Assembly: GCA_049291395.1 (NCBI GenBank)
Contig: JBATPJ010000032.1
Span: 1-20,560, forward strand
Reading direction: 5' to 3'
Length of the DNA stretch: 20,560 nt
From: JAPUDQ01 sp049291395
GTDB taxonomy: Bacteria > Patescibacteriota > Saccharimonadia > Saccharimonadales > Saccharimonadaceae
Each line of letters starts with the position of its first letter. Position 1 is the first letter of the stretch. Positions 15,235-20,560 of this stretch are shown here, piece after piece. The position numbers and the translations under genes were made by a program. The notes beneath the pieces were generated by a model. The model made no database searches and was not told where the DNA came from. It was given only the letters and a program-made list of their open reading frames with translations.

Positions 15235-16155
15235 ATGATTCAATATCTCGCATCACCTTCCAGCCAAGATTCGATCACGCTACAGCGCTCGCGCAAGGCT
15301 GGTTTGTGGATACGCTGCGAGAAACCGACGGATGAGGAGATCGATCAGCTTGTCACCCTCGGTCTCGACGCCGACCTCATCACGGACGCCCTTGACCCTC
15401 ACGAGGTTCCCCGCGTCGAGCAAGATGATGCTGTCGTGTATTTCATTACCCGAGTACCCGACGTCGGCGATCAGTTCAACAGCTTCACGACGCCGATTAT
15501 GTTCGCCATCACCCGAGATCATGTCATCACACTCAGTCGTGATTCACTTGGGCGCTTGTGGCAGCCCTTCATCGATCGCACCCGTGTCGCCACATCTGCT
15601 CAGACGCAACTACTTCTCCTCATGCTCGACATGATATCCCAGCAATATTACTCGAGAGTATCGGCGATCAACCGCGAGACACGCGCCGTCACCGCTGATG
15701 TCGGTCGCCTCAGCTCAAAAGACATCGCCACACTCGTCGAGTACGAACGCAAACTCAATGATTACCTCGACGCTCTCATCCCGGCCAACACCGCGACCGA
15801 GAAGCTCCTCGGCGGGCGTTTTTTGAAACTGACCGAAGACGACCGTGACCTCATCGAAGACCTCTCTGTCGATCTCGAACAGGTCATTGTCCGATGTAAA
15901 AGTCTGCTCCGCACCATCACCAACGTCCGCGATAGCTACCGAGCCGTCATGGACAGCCGACTCAACGAGACGATTCGCCTCCTGACCGTCATCACCCTCG
16001 CCCTCACCATCCCGACCATGATGGCAGGGCTATTTGGCATGAATGTCGCGATCCCAGGCAACCCAGACTCACCATTTGCCTTCTGGACCATCGCCGGCAG
16101 CAGCGTCTTTATTAGCCTCGGGCTGGTGTATTATTTTTTGAAGAAACGGCTATAA
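15235..16155 (+). CDS. corA: CorA-family magnesium/cobalt transporter
   Basis: A 306-residue divalent cation channel that works as a homopentamer in the inner membrane. The N-terminal alpha/beta cytoplasmic domain runs to about 120. It is followed by long helices (about 125-245, ending in the stalk RLNETIRLLTVITLAL), and two C-terminal membrane helices (about 248-268 and 282-302) separated by the selectivity signature GMN at 268-270 in AGLFGMNVAIPG. The basic C-terminal end KKRL is also typical. It is transcribed alone, divergent from the anchored-protein gene. The R-half hairpin of repeat copy A begins 53 bases after its stop and looks usable as its terminator. Family is certain; Mg versus Co or Ni is not shown by sequence. 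Gene symbol is given for the family. Confidence 0.95.
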   Translation: MIQYLASPSSQDSITLQRSRKAGLWIRCEKPTDEEIDQLVTLGLDADLITDALDPHEVPRVEQDDAVVYFITRVPDVGDQFNSFTTPIMFAITRDHVITLSRDSLGRLWQPFIDRTRVATSAQTQLLLLMLDMISQQYYSRVSAINRETRAVTADVGRLSSKDIATLVEYERKLNDYLDALIPANTATEKLLGGRFLKLTEDDRDLIEDLSVDLEQVIVRCKSLLRTITNVRDSYRAVMDSRLNETIRLLTVITLALTIPTMMAGLFGMNVAIPGNPDSPFAFWTIAGSSVFISLGLVYYFLKKRL

Positions 16156-16177
16156 GCGCGGCAAGGTACCAACTCTT

Positions 16178-16254
16178 GCAGAACTTCGGGTCTTCGGATC
16201 GCCTCAAAGCCACGTAAAAACACCATCGAGATGACGGTGTTTTTACGTGGCTGG
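16178..16254 (+). repeat. Structured repeat, copy A, right half (R)
   Basis: Starts around AACTTCGGG and ends GTGGCTGG, matching the second half of copies B and C. It holds a perfect 17-bp stem (16208-16224 with 16236-16252, loop of 11). Here the R half stands before an L half, the reverse of the order in B and C. Confidence 0.85.
16208..16252. terminator. Hairpin downstream of corA, possible bidirectional terminator
   Basis: The inner stem ACACC/GGTGT is flanked by A5 on the left and T5 on the right, so both strands show a stem followed by a U-run. The outer stem extends to AGCCACGT with ACGTGGCT. It is the R hairpin of copy A. Confidence 0.55.
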
Positions 16255-16255
16255 A

Positions 16256-16349
16256 GAGGAGGGATATCGGCTGAAGCCTCCTCTGCTTGCTTGAAATGAA
16301 AATGCCTGCGGCGCTTTCATTTCTGCGCTGCGCTACGCCGAACCCCCGA
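16256..16349 (+). repeat. Structured repeat, copy A, left half (L)
   Basis: Begins GAGGAGGGATATCGG and ends CCGAACCCCCGA. It contains two hairpins: GAGGAGG (16256-16262) with CCTCCTC (16277-16283), and GAAATGAAA with TTTCATTTC around an inner GCC-GGC. It breaks off into unique sequence after CCCCCGA, so the long third hairpin seen in B and C is missing its right arm here. Confidence 0.85.
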
Positions 16350-16392
16350 CACATACTATATTTTCGTGTAACATACGATCACTCAGTAAATT

Positions 16393-16438
16393 TTAAGAAC
16401 CGACATAAGTTAAAGTATACTAATCACATAAACAGGAG
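16393..16438 (+). promoter_or_regulatory. Promoter and ribosome binding site of the 16445 gene
   Basis: TTAAGA (16393-16398), 17-nt spacer, TATACT (16416-16421), then AGGAG (16434-16438) 6 nt before ATG 16445. This is a textbook leadered arrangement, unlike most genes in the window. Confidence 0.8.
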
Positions 16439-16444
16439 TGTCAT

Positions 16445-17080
16445 ATGTCAGGTAGAACACAGGCCTTGATCGCAGCAGTGATGTTACTTGGGATGATAGG
16501 GCTAGGGTATTGGGTTGTGCAGCTGATGGGACAGAGCAATTCATCGCCGACGACGCAGATACCTCAGCGCAACTCAGAACCATTATTCGAGCTAACGCCA
16601 AACACAGATCAAGATTACATCGCGAGATTTAGCGCGCAGACAGCAACACGGACGATCAACGGAGAGATGGAGCATGACGCATCGGGCGCAACGCGACTCA
16701 CTATGTCCAACGATAGCGGCAAAGTCATGACGACGTATACGATCAACGGCGAAACGATAGTATGCTCAGACGGGAGCTGCATCAGCGTTGGTCCTACGCC
16801 CTCAGCCCTACCAGAAAGTCAATACTCCTTTGACCCCGCAGCTGCCGAACAATTCCGACAAAACAGCACCTACAAAGGCGCTCAGGACTGCCCAGCCGGT
16901 ACGTGCGAGACATGGCAGGTTGACATGGGCAACGGTGATTCTGGAGTATTCTTCATGGACAGCAAAGGCCAGCTCAGCAAGATGACCTCAAAAACGAGTA
17001 GCGGCACATATGAGTTAGTCTTTCAGTACAAAGACGTGGACATCGCCCGTCCCGACAACACTCAGTCACTGGCGCGTTGA
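16445..17080 (+). CDS. Membrane-anchored secreted protein of unknown function
   Basis: A 211-residue protein with an N-terminal signal anchor (about 7-28, ALIAAVMLLGMIGLGYWVVQLM), a short Ser/Thr/Pro linker, and an extracytoplasmic domain of about 160 residues rich in alternating hydrophobic/polar strands. Four cysteines form two closely spaced pairs (VCSDGSC at about 107-112 and DCPAGTC at about 149-155), likely disulfides. The strand order (ARFSAQTATRTINGEM, then TTYTINGETIVCSDGSC, and a late YELVFQYKDVDI) recalls LolA/LppX-like lipoprotein-carrier folds, but I could not confirm this. There is no lipobox Cys near the N-terminus. It lies between repeat copies A and B as the only gene of that interval. 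Confidence 0.85.
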   Translation: MSGRTQALIAAVMLLGMIGLGYWVVQLMGQSNSSPTTQIPQRNSEPLFELTPNTDQDYIARFSAQTATRTINGEMEHDASGATRLTMSNDSGKVMTTYTINGETIVCSDGSCISVGPTPSALPESQYSFDPAAAEQFRQNSTYKGAQDCPAGTCETWQVDMGNGDSGVFFMDSKGQLSKMTSKTSSGTYELVFQYKDVDIARPDNTQSLAR

Positions 17081-17095
17081 TAGTATCAAAGACAA

Positions 17096-17277
17096 GAGGA
17101 GGGATATCGGCTGAAGCCTCCTTCGCTTGCTTCAAAAATGAGCAAGCTAATTCTTGTTCGCTGCGCTACGCCGAACCCCCGATAGGTTTTGCTTTCGCAA
17201 AACTTCGGGGGTTCGGGTCCCAACATCACAGAGCCATGAAAAAACACCGTGCAAGACGGTGTCATTTCATGGCTGGG
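17096..17277 (+). repeat. Structured repeat, copy B (L then R)
   Basis: A full unit of about 182 bp starting 15 bases after the 16445 gene. Hairpins in order: GAGGAGG with CCTCCTT; a middle hairpin GAGCAAG with CTTGTTC that replaces the GAAATGAAA hairpin of A and C; the long hairpin CCGAACCCCCGA with TCGGGGGTTCGG enclosing GTTTTGC/GCAAAAC (17171-17215 region); and AGCCATGAAA with TTTCATGGCT enclosing ACACCGT/ACGGTGT. It ends GGCTGGG. Confidence 0.88.
17239..17262 (-). terminator. Intrinsic terminator inside repeat copy B, minus strand
   Basis: Read on the minus strand, the 7-bp stem ACACCGT/ACGGTGT with loop CTTGC is followed at once by TTTTTT. It lies about 110 bases past the stop of the PLD-like gene and should end its transcript. 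Confidence 0.7.
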
Positions 17278-17374
17278 CATCATGGTCAAGGAATTCGAAT
17301 CCCTCCAGACTGGACTTTCGAGACATATATGGTGTCTCGGGTCATTGGGCGTGATGGTCAAGGAATTCAGCTAG
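17249..17374 (+). CDS. Possible 41-residue ORF starting inside repeat B
   Basis: GTG 17249 lies in the loop-proximal part of the repeat hairpin and opens a frame VQDGVISWLG followed by unique sequence with a repeated LGxMVKEF element, ending at TAG 17372-17374. The start and first ten residues are the same as those of the frame at 20441. No ribosome binding site or promoter is visible, and the gene at 17371 ends on the other strand at its last bases, so coding is uncertain. Confidence 0.2.
   Translation: MQDGVISWLGIMVKEFESLQTGLSRHIWCLGSLGVMVKEFS
17275..17368 (+). repeat. Pair of 22-bp direct repeats next to repeat copy B
   Basis: Two copies (17275-17296 and 17347-17368), identical at 20 of 22 positions with the core ATGGTCAAGGAATTC. 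They flank a 50-bp segment that holds a 7-bp hairpin CGAGACA/TGTCTCG (17319-17339). The first copy overlaps the end of repeat B and the second touches the end of the PLD-like gene. Confidence 0.8.
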
Positions 17375-18210
17375 GTTAAATTCGAATAATCATGAGCGGA
17401 TGCCCACCAGCTATCGAATTGAGTAACATATTTCTGGATTACCGAGGGGTCATCCACCTTATCAATTGCACTTTGCGCAGAACCTAGATCTTTGACACTA
17501 GTGCCAACTTTGTAAACCTCACTATGATCAATAATAATGAATCGATCATGGGTTTCTCTCGATCCAGAGGGTGGCATGTTACCTTTAATTTGCACGTTAG
17601 GAAACTGCGACATAAATGCCTTAACATCAGATACCACTTGATTGGGAGGGTTTTGGTCAGAGCCCAGTAATCGTACGCTTATATTCAACGATGTATTCAT
17701 GTAAGGCTGAAGGATGTTCAACAGCTCTACATTAAAGGTAGTTCTGTTGGCGCTGAATAAGTAGTCGTCTTTCAGATCGATACTAGTCTCTGCGCGGCTT
17801 AAAATGTTACGTAAGTAAGTTCGGGTAGTAAAGGGTGTGCGTGGAGCAACAAAGATTTCAGTGGGTTGTATGTCCACGTCATGTAAGTTAAGCAGTTCAA
17901 TAATCTGCTGCTGTAATTCGATAAGTTGAACTGCGTCATCTAACCCCACATACCCAGACCGACTTACTGCTCTCCATATGGTCCGTTCTCGCCGTTTACG
18001 ATCATACTTACGATACTGGATACTATTACGATCAGCAGTGGCTTCATAAGCTTCGCTTGCCCTTCGCTGCAAGGCTTCAAGTTCCTTTTCACGATACAGC
18101 CCCTCTGCCAAGAGAGACTTGGCTTCTTCGATTTGCTCAACTATATCGATTAGGACTTTATCTTCCGCAGGGGGATTTGCAGGATGCCATTCAGGCTCTT
18201 TAGCTTTCAT
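17371..18210 (-). CDS. PLD-like domain protein with N-terminal coiled coil
   Basis: A 279-residue protein. The N-terminal half (20-110) is helical and highly charged (EALQRRASEAYEATADR, YRKYDRKRRERT), probably coiled coil. The C-terminal half (about 120-270) is alpha/beta and carries a single phospholipase-D-type motif ETHDRFIIIDHSEVYKVGTSVKDLG (219-243): H221, R223 in place of the usual Lys, D228, then G-S-K-D. One HxK-like motif per chain fits a dimeric nuclease or lipase-like enzyme, or an inactive binding domain. I have seen such HDRF-IID domains in defence-related genes, but this is memory only. It is transcribed from its own TATAAT, 45 bases after the HEPN-like gene and in the same direction, within the A+T-rich cassette. 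Confidence 0.75.
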   Translation of the reverse strand: MKAKEPEWHPANPPAEDKVLIDIVEQIEEAKSLLAEGLYREKELEALQRRASEAYEATADRNSIQYRKYDRKRRERTIWRAVSRSGYVGLDDAVQLIELQQQIIELLNLHDVDIQPTEIFVAPRTPFTTRTYLRNILSRAETSIDLKDDYLFSANRTTFNVELLNILQPYMNTSLNISVRLLGSDQNPPNQVVSDVKAFMSQFPNVQIKGNMPPSGSRETHDRFIIIDHSEVYKVGTSVKDLGSAQSAIDKVDDPSVIQKYVTQFDSWWASAHDYSNLT

Positions 18211-18216
18211 ACATCG

Positions 18217-18222
18217 ATTATA
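18217..18222 (-). promoter_or_regulatory. -10 element of the PLD-like gene
   Basis: TATAAT (18222-18217) lies 6 nt before ATG 18210 with no Shine-Dalgarno sequence. It predicts a leaderless transcript separate from the upstream gene. Confidence 0.55.
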
Positions 18223-18255
18223 GAATATAGCAGCCTTTTTATATATAGATAGATG

Positions 18256-18945
18256 TTAAGGTTTGCCGCTATACCACTTAGTACGCGCTTCTAAGTACCT
18301 TATACGCATCTCTTTGGATTTACCATTGTCGTTTGACAACTTATCAATTAAATCTTGAGTTGATACCGTGTATTCATTGTCCTGCTCTACGTAATGTGGT
18401 TTATTCCATCTTTGGAAGCCAAGCAGAAAAAGTGTTTCCGCCAGAAGATCCATCACCTCTCTTATTTTTCTATCACCAGGAGCGAGAGCATTATTGCGTT
18501 CTTTAAGCTTCTTGAAATGAGCAAGCTTTATCCTCAGATCATGAATCATATTTGTGTCGTCACTTTTGTCTCTGAGCAGCTTTTCAAACAAATCAATAGC
18601 GGTCTTTTTTCTTTCGGTACGTTTTCCATCGTATAAGTACGAAGCCAAGCTACCTTGTTCGTTTCGCCTGCACACCGCGCGCTGTGCGTCGGCATTCCAG
18701 TAAGCACCGATAAAACCATCTAGTTCGATATAAAATACTACCGTCATAGATTCTAGGCTCGCGCCTAGAACTGAACTGTAGTCTCCCCACTCGTATAAGG
18801 ACTTATGATAGAACTCTGCAGTATCTGCATTGACAGCTTTGTTTGTATGTAAGCGCAACTCAGACAATACCGAATACAGCCGCATTAGTTTCAAGTACCG
18901 TAGTGTTAATTCGTGATATCGCTTAGTCTTTGCAATTGTAGGCAT
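18256..18945 (-). CDS. HEPN-like protein of unknown function
   Basis: A 229-residue, largely helical protein without membrane segments. Residues 138-143 read RIKLAH, an R-x4-H motif preceded by a helix start (TNMIHDL) as in HEPN ribonuclease domains. Other helices (HELTLRYLKLMRLYSVLSEL near the start, KIREVMDLLAETLFLLG at 160-176) fit a four-helix bundle around it. HEPN proteins cut RNA in toxin-antitoxin and abortive-infection systems. The family assignment here rests on this single motif and the helical pattern, and I do not recognise the full-length protein. It is the first gene of the minus-strand pair, divergent from the Shedu-like nuclease across 124 bases. Start ATG 18945 lies 10 nt after an extended -10 element. 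Confidence 0.68.
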   Translation of the reverse strand: MPTIAKTKRYHELTLRYLKLMRLYSVLSELRLHTNKAVNADTAEFYHKSLYEWGDYSSVLGASLESMTVVFYIELDGFIGAYWNADAQRAVCRRNEQGSLASYLYDGKRTERKKTAIDLFEKLLRDKSDDTNMIHDLRIKLAHFKKLKERNNALAPGDRKIREVMDLLAETLFLLGFQRWNKPHYVEQDNEYTVSTQDLIDKLSNDNGKSKEMRIRYLEARTKWYSGKP

Positions 18946-18955
18946 ACCTACATAG

Positions 18956-18964
18956 ATTGTAGCA
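18956..18964 (-). promoter_or_regulatory. Extended -10 element of the HEPN-like gene
   Basis: TACAAT (18961-18956) preceded by TGC, 10 nt before ATG 18945. A GTAGG just before the ATG is too close to act as a ribosome binding site. Confidence 0.5.
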
Positions 18965-19054
18965 GTTCTAAATGAAACAAATGAGGCAAGATGGCAGCTT
19001 TTTTGAAGGTTTATTGACTTTATAAACTTATGTTTTGATAATATGTTTTATCTA

Positions 19055-19063
19055 TGGGATAAT
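19055..19063 (+). promoter_or_regulatory. Extended -10 element of the Shedu-like gene
   Basis: GATAAT (19058-19063) preceded by TGG, 6 nt before ATG 19070. It supports that start over the in-frame ATG at 19043. Confidence 0.5.
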
Positions 19064-19069
19064 AAATCT

Positions 19070-20125
19070 ATGAGCGATCATGACGAGATACAAAGCGAGG
19101 AGAAAAAACCACCATTGAGCTATAAGGTCAAAACGGGAGGCTTTACCCGAGCTGGACTCGTCAAAACGGAAAGCATTACTCGCGAGTCACCCGACGGTCG
19201 ACATCTTCACCAAGTTATTCTGTTCTACCACGGCGAGGAAGGTTCAGAGCCAAAAGAGTTTCCTGACAGCATAAAGATTGCAACATACCGACATAGCTTG
19301 TTCAATCGAGGCTGGTATTTCGACCGTGCAGCACAGCAATGGAACGGCGATTTCTCCGATGCTTCGCTGCTTGAAGACGTCATTAAAGACAAGTTCCCAG
19401 ACAGTGGAAAATATCAACAACTCTCAGGCGATGAGGCCGTAGACGGCCTTGCGCAAACTATTCTTGCCGGAAAGATGCCGGCCAAATCAGCGGAACAAAT
19501 TATAAAGGCACTCGCCAAGAACCCTGACGCATATGAAGTCTTCAAAGACAGTGATGCATCACAACTATTGGCAAGTACCGTGAACCAGTACCGGCAACAG
19601 CAAGCGATCGAAGAACTTGATACCGTCGCCAGAGATCCTACCAGCAATGAGAATCACCTACAGAAAGTACTTGATAAGCAGTGGTGGATGTTTGGCGGTA
19701 GATACATTGACAAGGCAAAGCGACGCTCACTGACTGTACTCGATCAACTTGACGTACCCTTGATTCGCAGCGACGGATCTTTGCATATTGTTGAGCTAAA
19801 GCAAGCGAACATTCCAGGTTTAATACGAAAGCACCGAAACCACCTTGTCGTAGGCGATGAAGTACACGAAGCCGTTTCGCAAGCTATGAACTACCTTCTG
19901 TCTCTCGATGAACAGCGCGCGCAAATCCTAACAACGCTTGGTATTGATGCGCGACGCGCTTCTGCGACTATTGTCATAGGACATACCGACTTCGCCGAAG
20001 GCTTTACTGCCGAAGAGGTTCATGAAACAATCCGCACCTACAATAGCCACTTATCAAGAATCGAAGTTATTACATTCGATGAGCTCATTGACGGAGCGCA
20101 TCGCTCGCTCGATTTTAGTCTCTAA
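19070..20125 (+). CDS. Shedu-type defence nuclease (DUF4263)
   Basis: A 351-residue protein. Residues 1-110 form a beta-rich N-terminal domain, 120-180 a helical linker, and 190-351 a DUF4263 domain of the Shedu (SduA) anti-phage family. The nuclease signature is clear: NENHLQKVLDKQWWMFGGRYI (193-213), VLDQLDVPLIRSDGSLHIVELK (223-244) with the PD-(D/E)xK residues D228, E242 and K244, and QAMNYL (271-276) on the following helix. Shedu is known as a single-protein defence system that cuts DNA upon infection, with varied N-terminal sensor domains, so the first ~180 residues probably sense the trigger. The gene is divergent from the HEPN- and PLD-like pair and lies between repeat copies B and C. 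An earlier in-frame ATG at 19043 would add nine residues. Confidence 0.87.
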   Translation: MSDHDEIQSEEKKPPLSYKVKTGGFTRAGLVKTESITRESPDGRHLHQVILFYHGEEGSEPKEFPDSIKIATYRHSLFNRGWYFDRAAQQWNGDFSDASLLEDVIKDKFPDSGKYQQLSGDEAVDGLAQTILAGKMPAKSAEQIIKALAKNPDAYEVFKDSDASQLLASTVNQYRQQQAIEELDTVARDPTSNENHLQKVLDKQWWMFGGRYIDKAKRRSLTVLDQLDVPLIRSDGSLHIVELKQANIPGLIRKHRNHLVVGDEVHEAVSQAMNYLLSLDEQRAQILTTLGIDARRASATIVIGHTDFAEGFTAEEVHETIRTYNSHLSRIEVITFDELIDGAHRSLDFSL

Positions 20126-20280
20126 GGAATTCTCTTACTCCCATTTGACCTTCCTGTGCTGATCAAGCAGAGGGCTTACTATAGTCGTTCGGATTAGGCA
20201 ATTGCATTATTGATGCCATAGACGCCAATTTCTAATAGCTCATCCAAGATATCTAATAAATCTAACTGATCGTGGCTGGG
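20126..20280. other. Intergenic stretch after the Shedu-like gene
   Basis: No gene, promoter or clear terminator is seen. Its last 9 bases (CGTGGCTGG, 20271-20279) match the end of an R half of the repeat, as if a former copy had ended directly before copy C. Confidence 0.5.
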
Positions 20281-20470
20281 GAGGAGGGATATCGGCTAAA
20301 GCCTCCTCCGCTTACTTGAAATGAAAATGCCTGCGGCGCTTTCATTTCTGCGCGGTGCTCCGCCGAACCCCCGATACGTTTTGCTCTCGCAAAACTTCGG
20401 GGATTCGGATCCCAACATCACAGAGCCATGAAAAAACACCATGCAAGACGGTGTCATTTCATGGCTGGGG
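20281..20470 (+). repeat. Structured repeat, copy C (L then R)
   Basis: A full unit of about 190 bp. Hairpins: GAGGAGG with CCTCCTC; GAAATGAAA with TTTCATTTC around GCC/GGC; CCGAACCCCCGA with TCGGGGATTCGG (one mismatch) enclosing GTTTTGC/GCAAAAC; and AGCCATGAAA (20424-20433) with TTTCATGGCT (20457-20466). The motif TGGCTGGGG occurs both just before (20273-20281) and at the end of the unit. Confidence 0.88.
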
Positions 20471-20560
20471 CTCAGTGACTTATTCCAAACTTTTGAAGAC
20501 CTTGAATCTGTTGTCGATAAAGAAGCTGAAATTGCAAATATTAGGGAGCTTTTGGATGAG
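20441..20560 (+). CDS. Partial ORF starting in repeat C and running off the right edge
   Basis: ATG 20441 opens a 40-codon frame to the window end. The first ten residues (MQDGVISWLG) come from the repeat. The rest (LSDLFQTFEDLESVVDKEAEIANIRELLDE) is acidic and helical, and reads like genuine protein. The true start may lie elsewhere in the same frame, since no Shine-Dalgarno or nearby -10 is visible. No family can be named from this stretch. Confidence 0.45.
   Translation, partial: MQDGVISWLGLSDLFQTFEDLESVVDKEAEIANIRELLDE

Noticed and set aside
16256..16349. Insertion sequence or MITE with terminal inverted repeats
   Set aside because: The unit ends (GAGGAGGG and GGCTGGG) are not inverted copies of each other and no consistent target duplication is seen; the internal hairpins are separate stems.
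17165..17220. Integron attC site
   Set aside because: The inverted repeat ends in GTTCGGG, which does not fit the GTTRRRY core, there is no partner RYYYAAC box in the right place, and no integrase is visible. The resemblance is only in being a folded site between cassettes.
17284..17302. tRNA T-arm-like sequence (GGAATTCGAATCCC)
   Set aside because: No acceptor, D or anticodon arm can be built around it; it is part of the 22-bp direct repeat.
17077..17379. 100-codon frame through repeat copy B
   Set aside because: It lies almost wholly in non-coding structured repeat; similar frames in copies A and C are broken, so no coding constraint is seen.
16178..20470. CRISPR array
   Set aside because: Three units of ~190 bp with gene-sized, unequal gaps and internal hairpins; no short regular spacers and no cas genes.
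1..20560. UGA read as glycine (Gracilibacteria/Absconditabacteria code)
   Set aside because: TGA ends the P-type ATPase, DUF5674 and the 16445 gene at sensible points, and conserved glycines use GGN codons.

Overview
The window looks like a chromosomal segment from a Patescibacteria/CPR bacterium, most probably Saccharibacteria (TM7). I infer this from small gene families I remember from that group (DUF5674 with a ~100-residue partner, single-gene envelope proteins), a PheS with a CxxC-x4-CxxC insertion, and short intergenic spaces. TGA is used as a normal stop in several genes, so this is not a UGA-recoded CPR lineage. The assignment rests on recognition by eye, not on a search.

Layout. (1) 1-8518, minus strand: an ABC exporter membrane half (cut by the left edge), a large P-type cation ATPase, pheT, three small genes (DUF3592-like membrane protein, a ~100-residue protein, DUF5674), pheS and a small one-helix membrane protein. 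pheS and pheT belong to one transcription direction but are split by the three small genes. (2) 8659-9576, plus: an unusual MIP (aquaporin-like) channel with a basic Lys/Ala/Thr-rich N-terminus. It ends at a perfect bidirectional terminator that faces RmuC. (3) 9653-15173, minus: RmuC, a polytopic membrane protein, PAP2 phosphatase, DUF475/TerC-like protein, DUF1622, an Nramp-like transporter with altered metal-site motifs, and an anchored extracytoplasmic protein. Nramp, DUF1622, DUF475 and PAP2 abut or overlap and probably act together in the membrane. (4) 15235-16155, plus: CorA-type Mg/Co transporter. (5) 16165-20560: an accessory region, visibly more A+T-rich from about 17.4 to 20.3 kb. 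Copies of a highly structured ~185-190 bp repeat separate one anchored secreted protein from a three-gene block: a PLD-like protein, a HEPN-like protein (both minus) and a Shedu-type (DUF4263) nuclease (plus). A further open frame runs off the right edge and begins inside the last repeat.

Two things stand out. First, the repeat family at 16208-16349, 17096-17277 and 20281-20470 is a chain of hairpins. The hairpin sequences differ between copies while the pairing is kept. It brackets cargo genes like a cassette boundary but does not fit integron attC sites. The block it bounds has the content of a defence cassette (Shedu nuclease, HEPN, PLD-like). Second, most genes with their own promoter have a TATAAT-like hexamer only 6-10 nt before the start codon and no usable Shine-Dalgarno sequence, so transcription should start at or within a few bases of the start codon. 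This predicts widespread leaderless mRNAs; only two genes (MIP and the 16445 gene) show a classical leader with a ribosome binding site.
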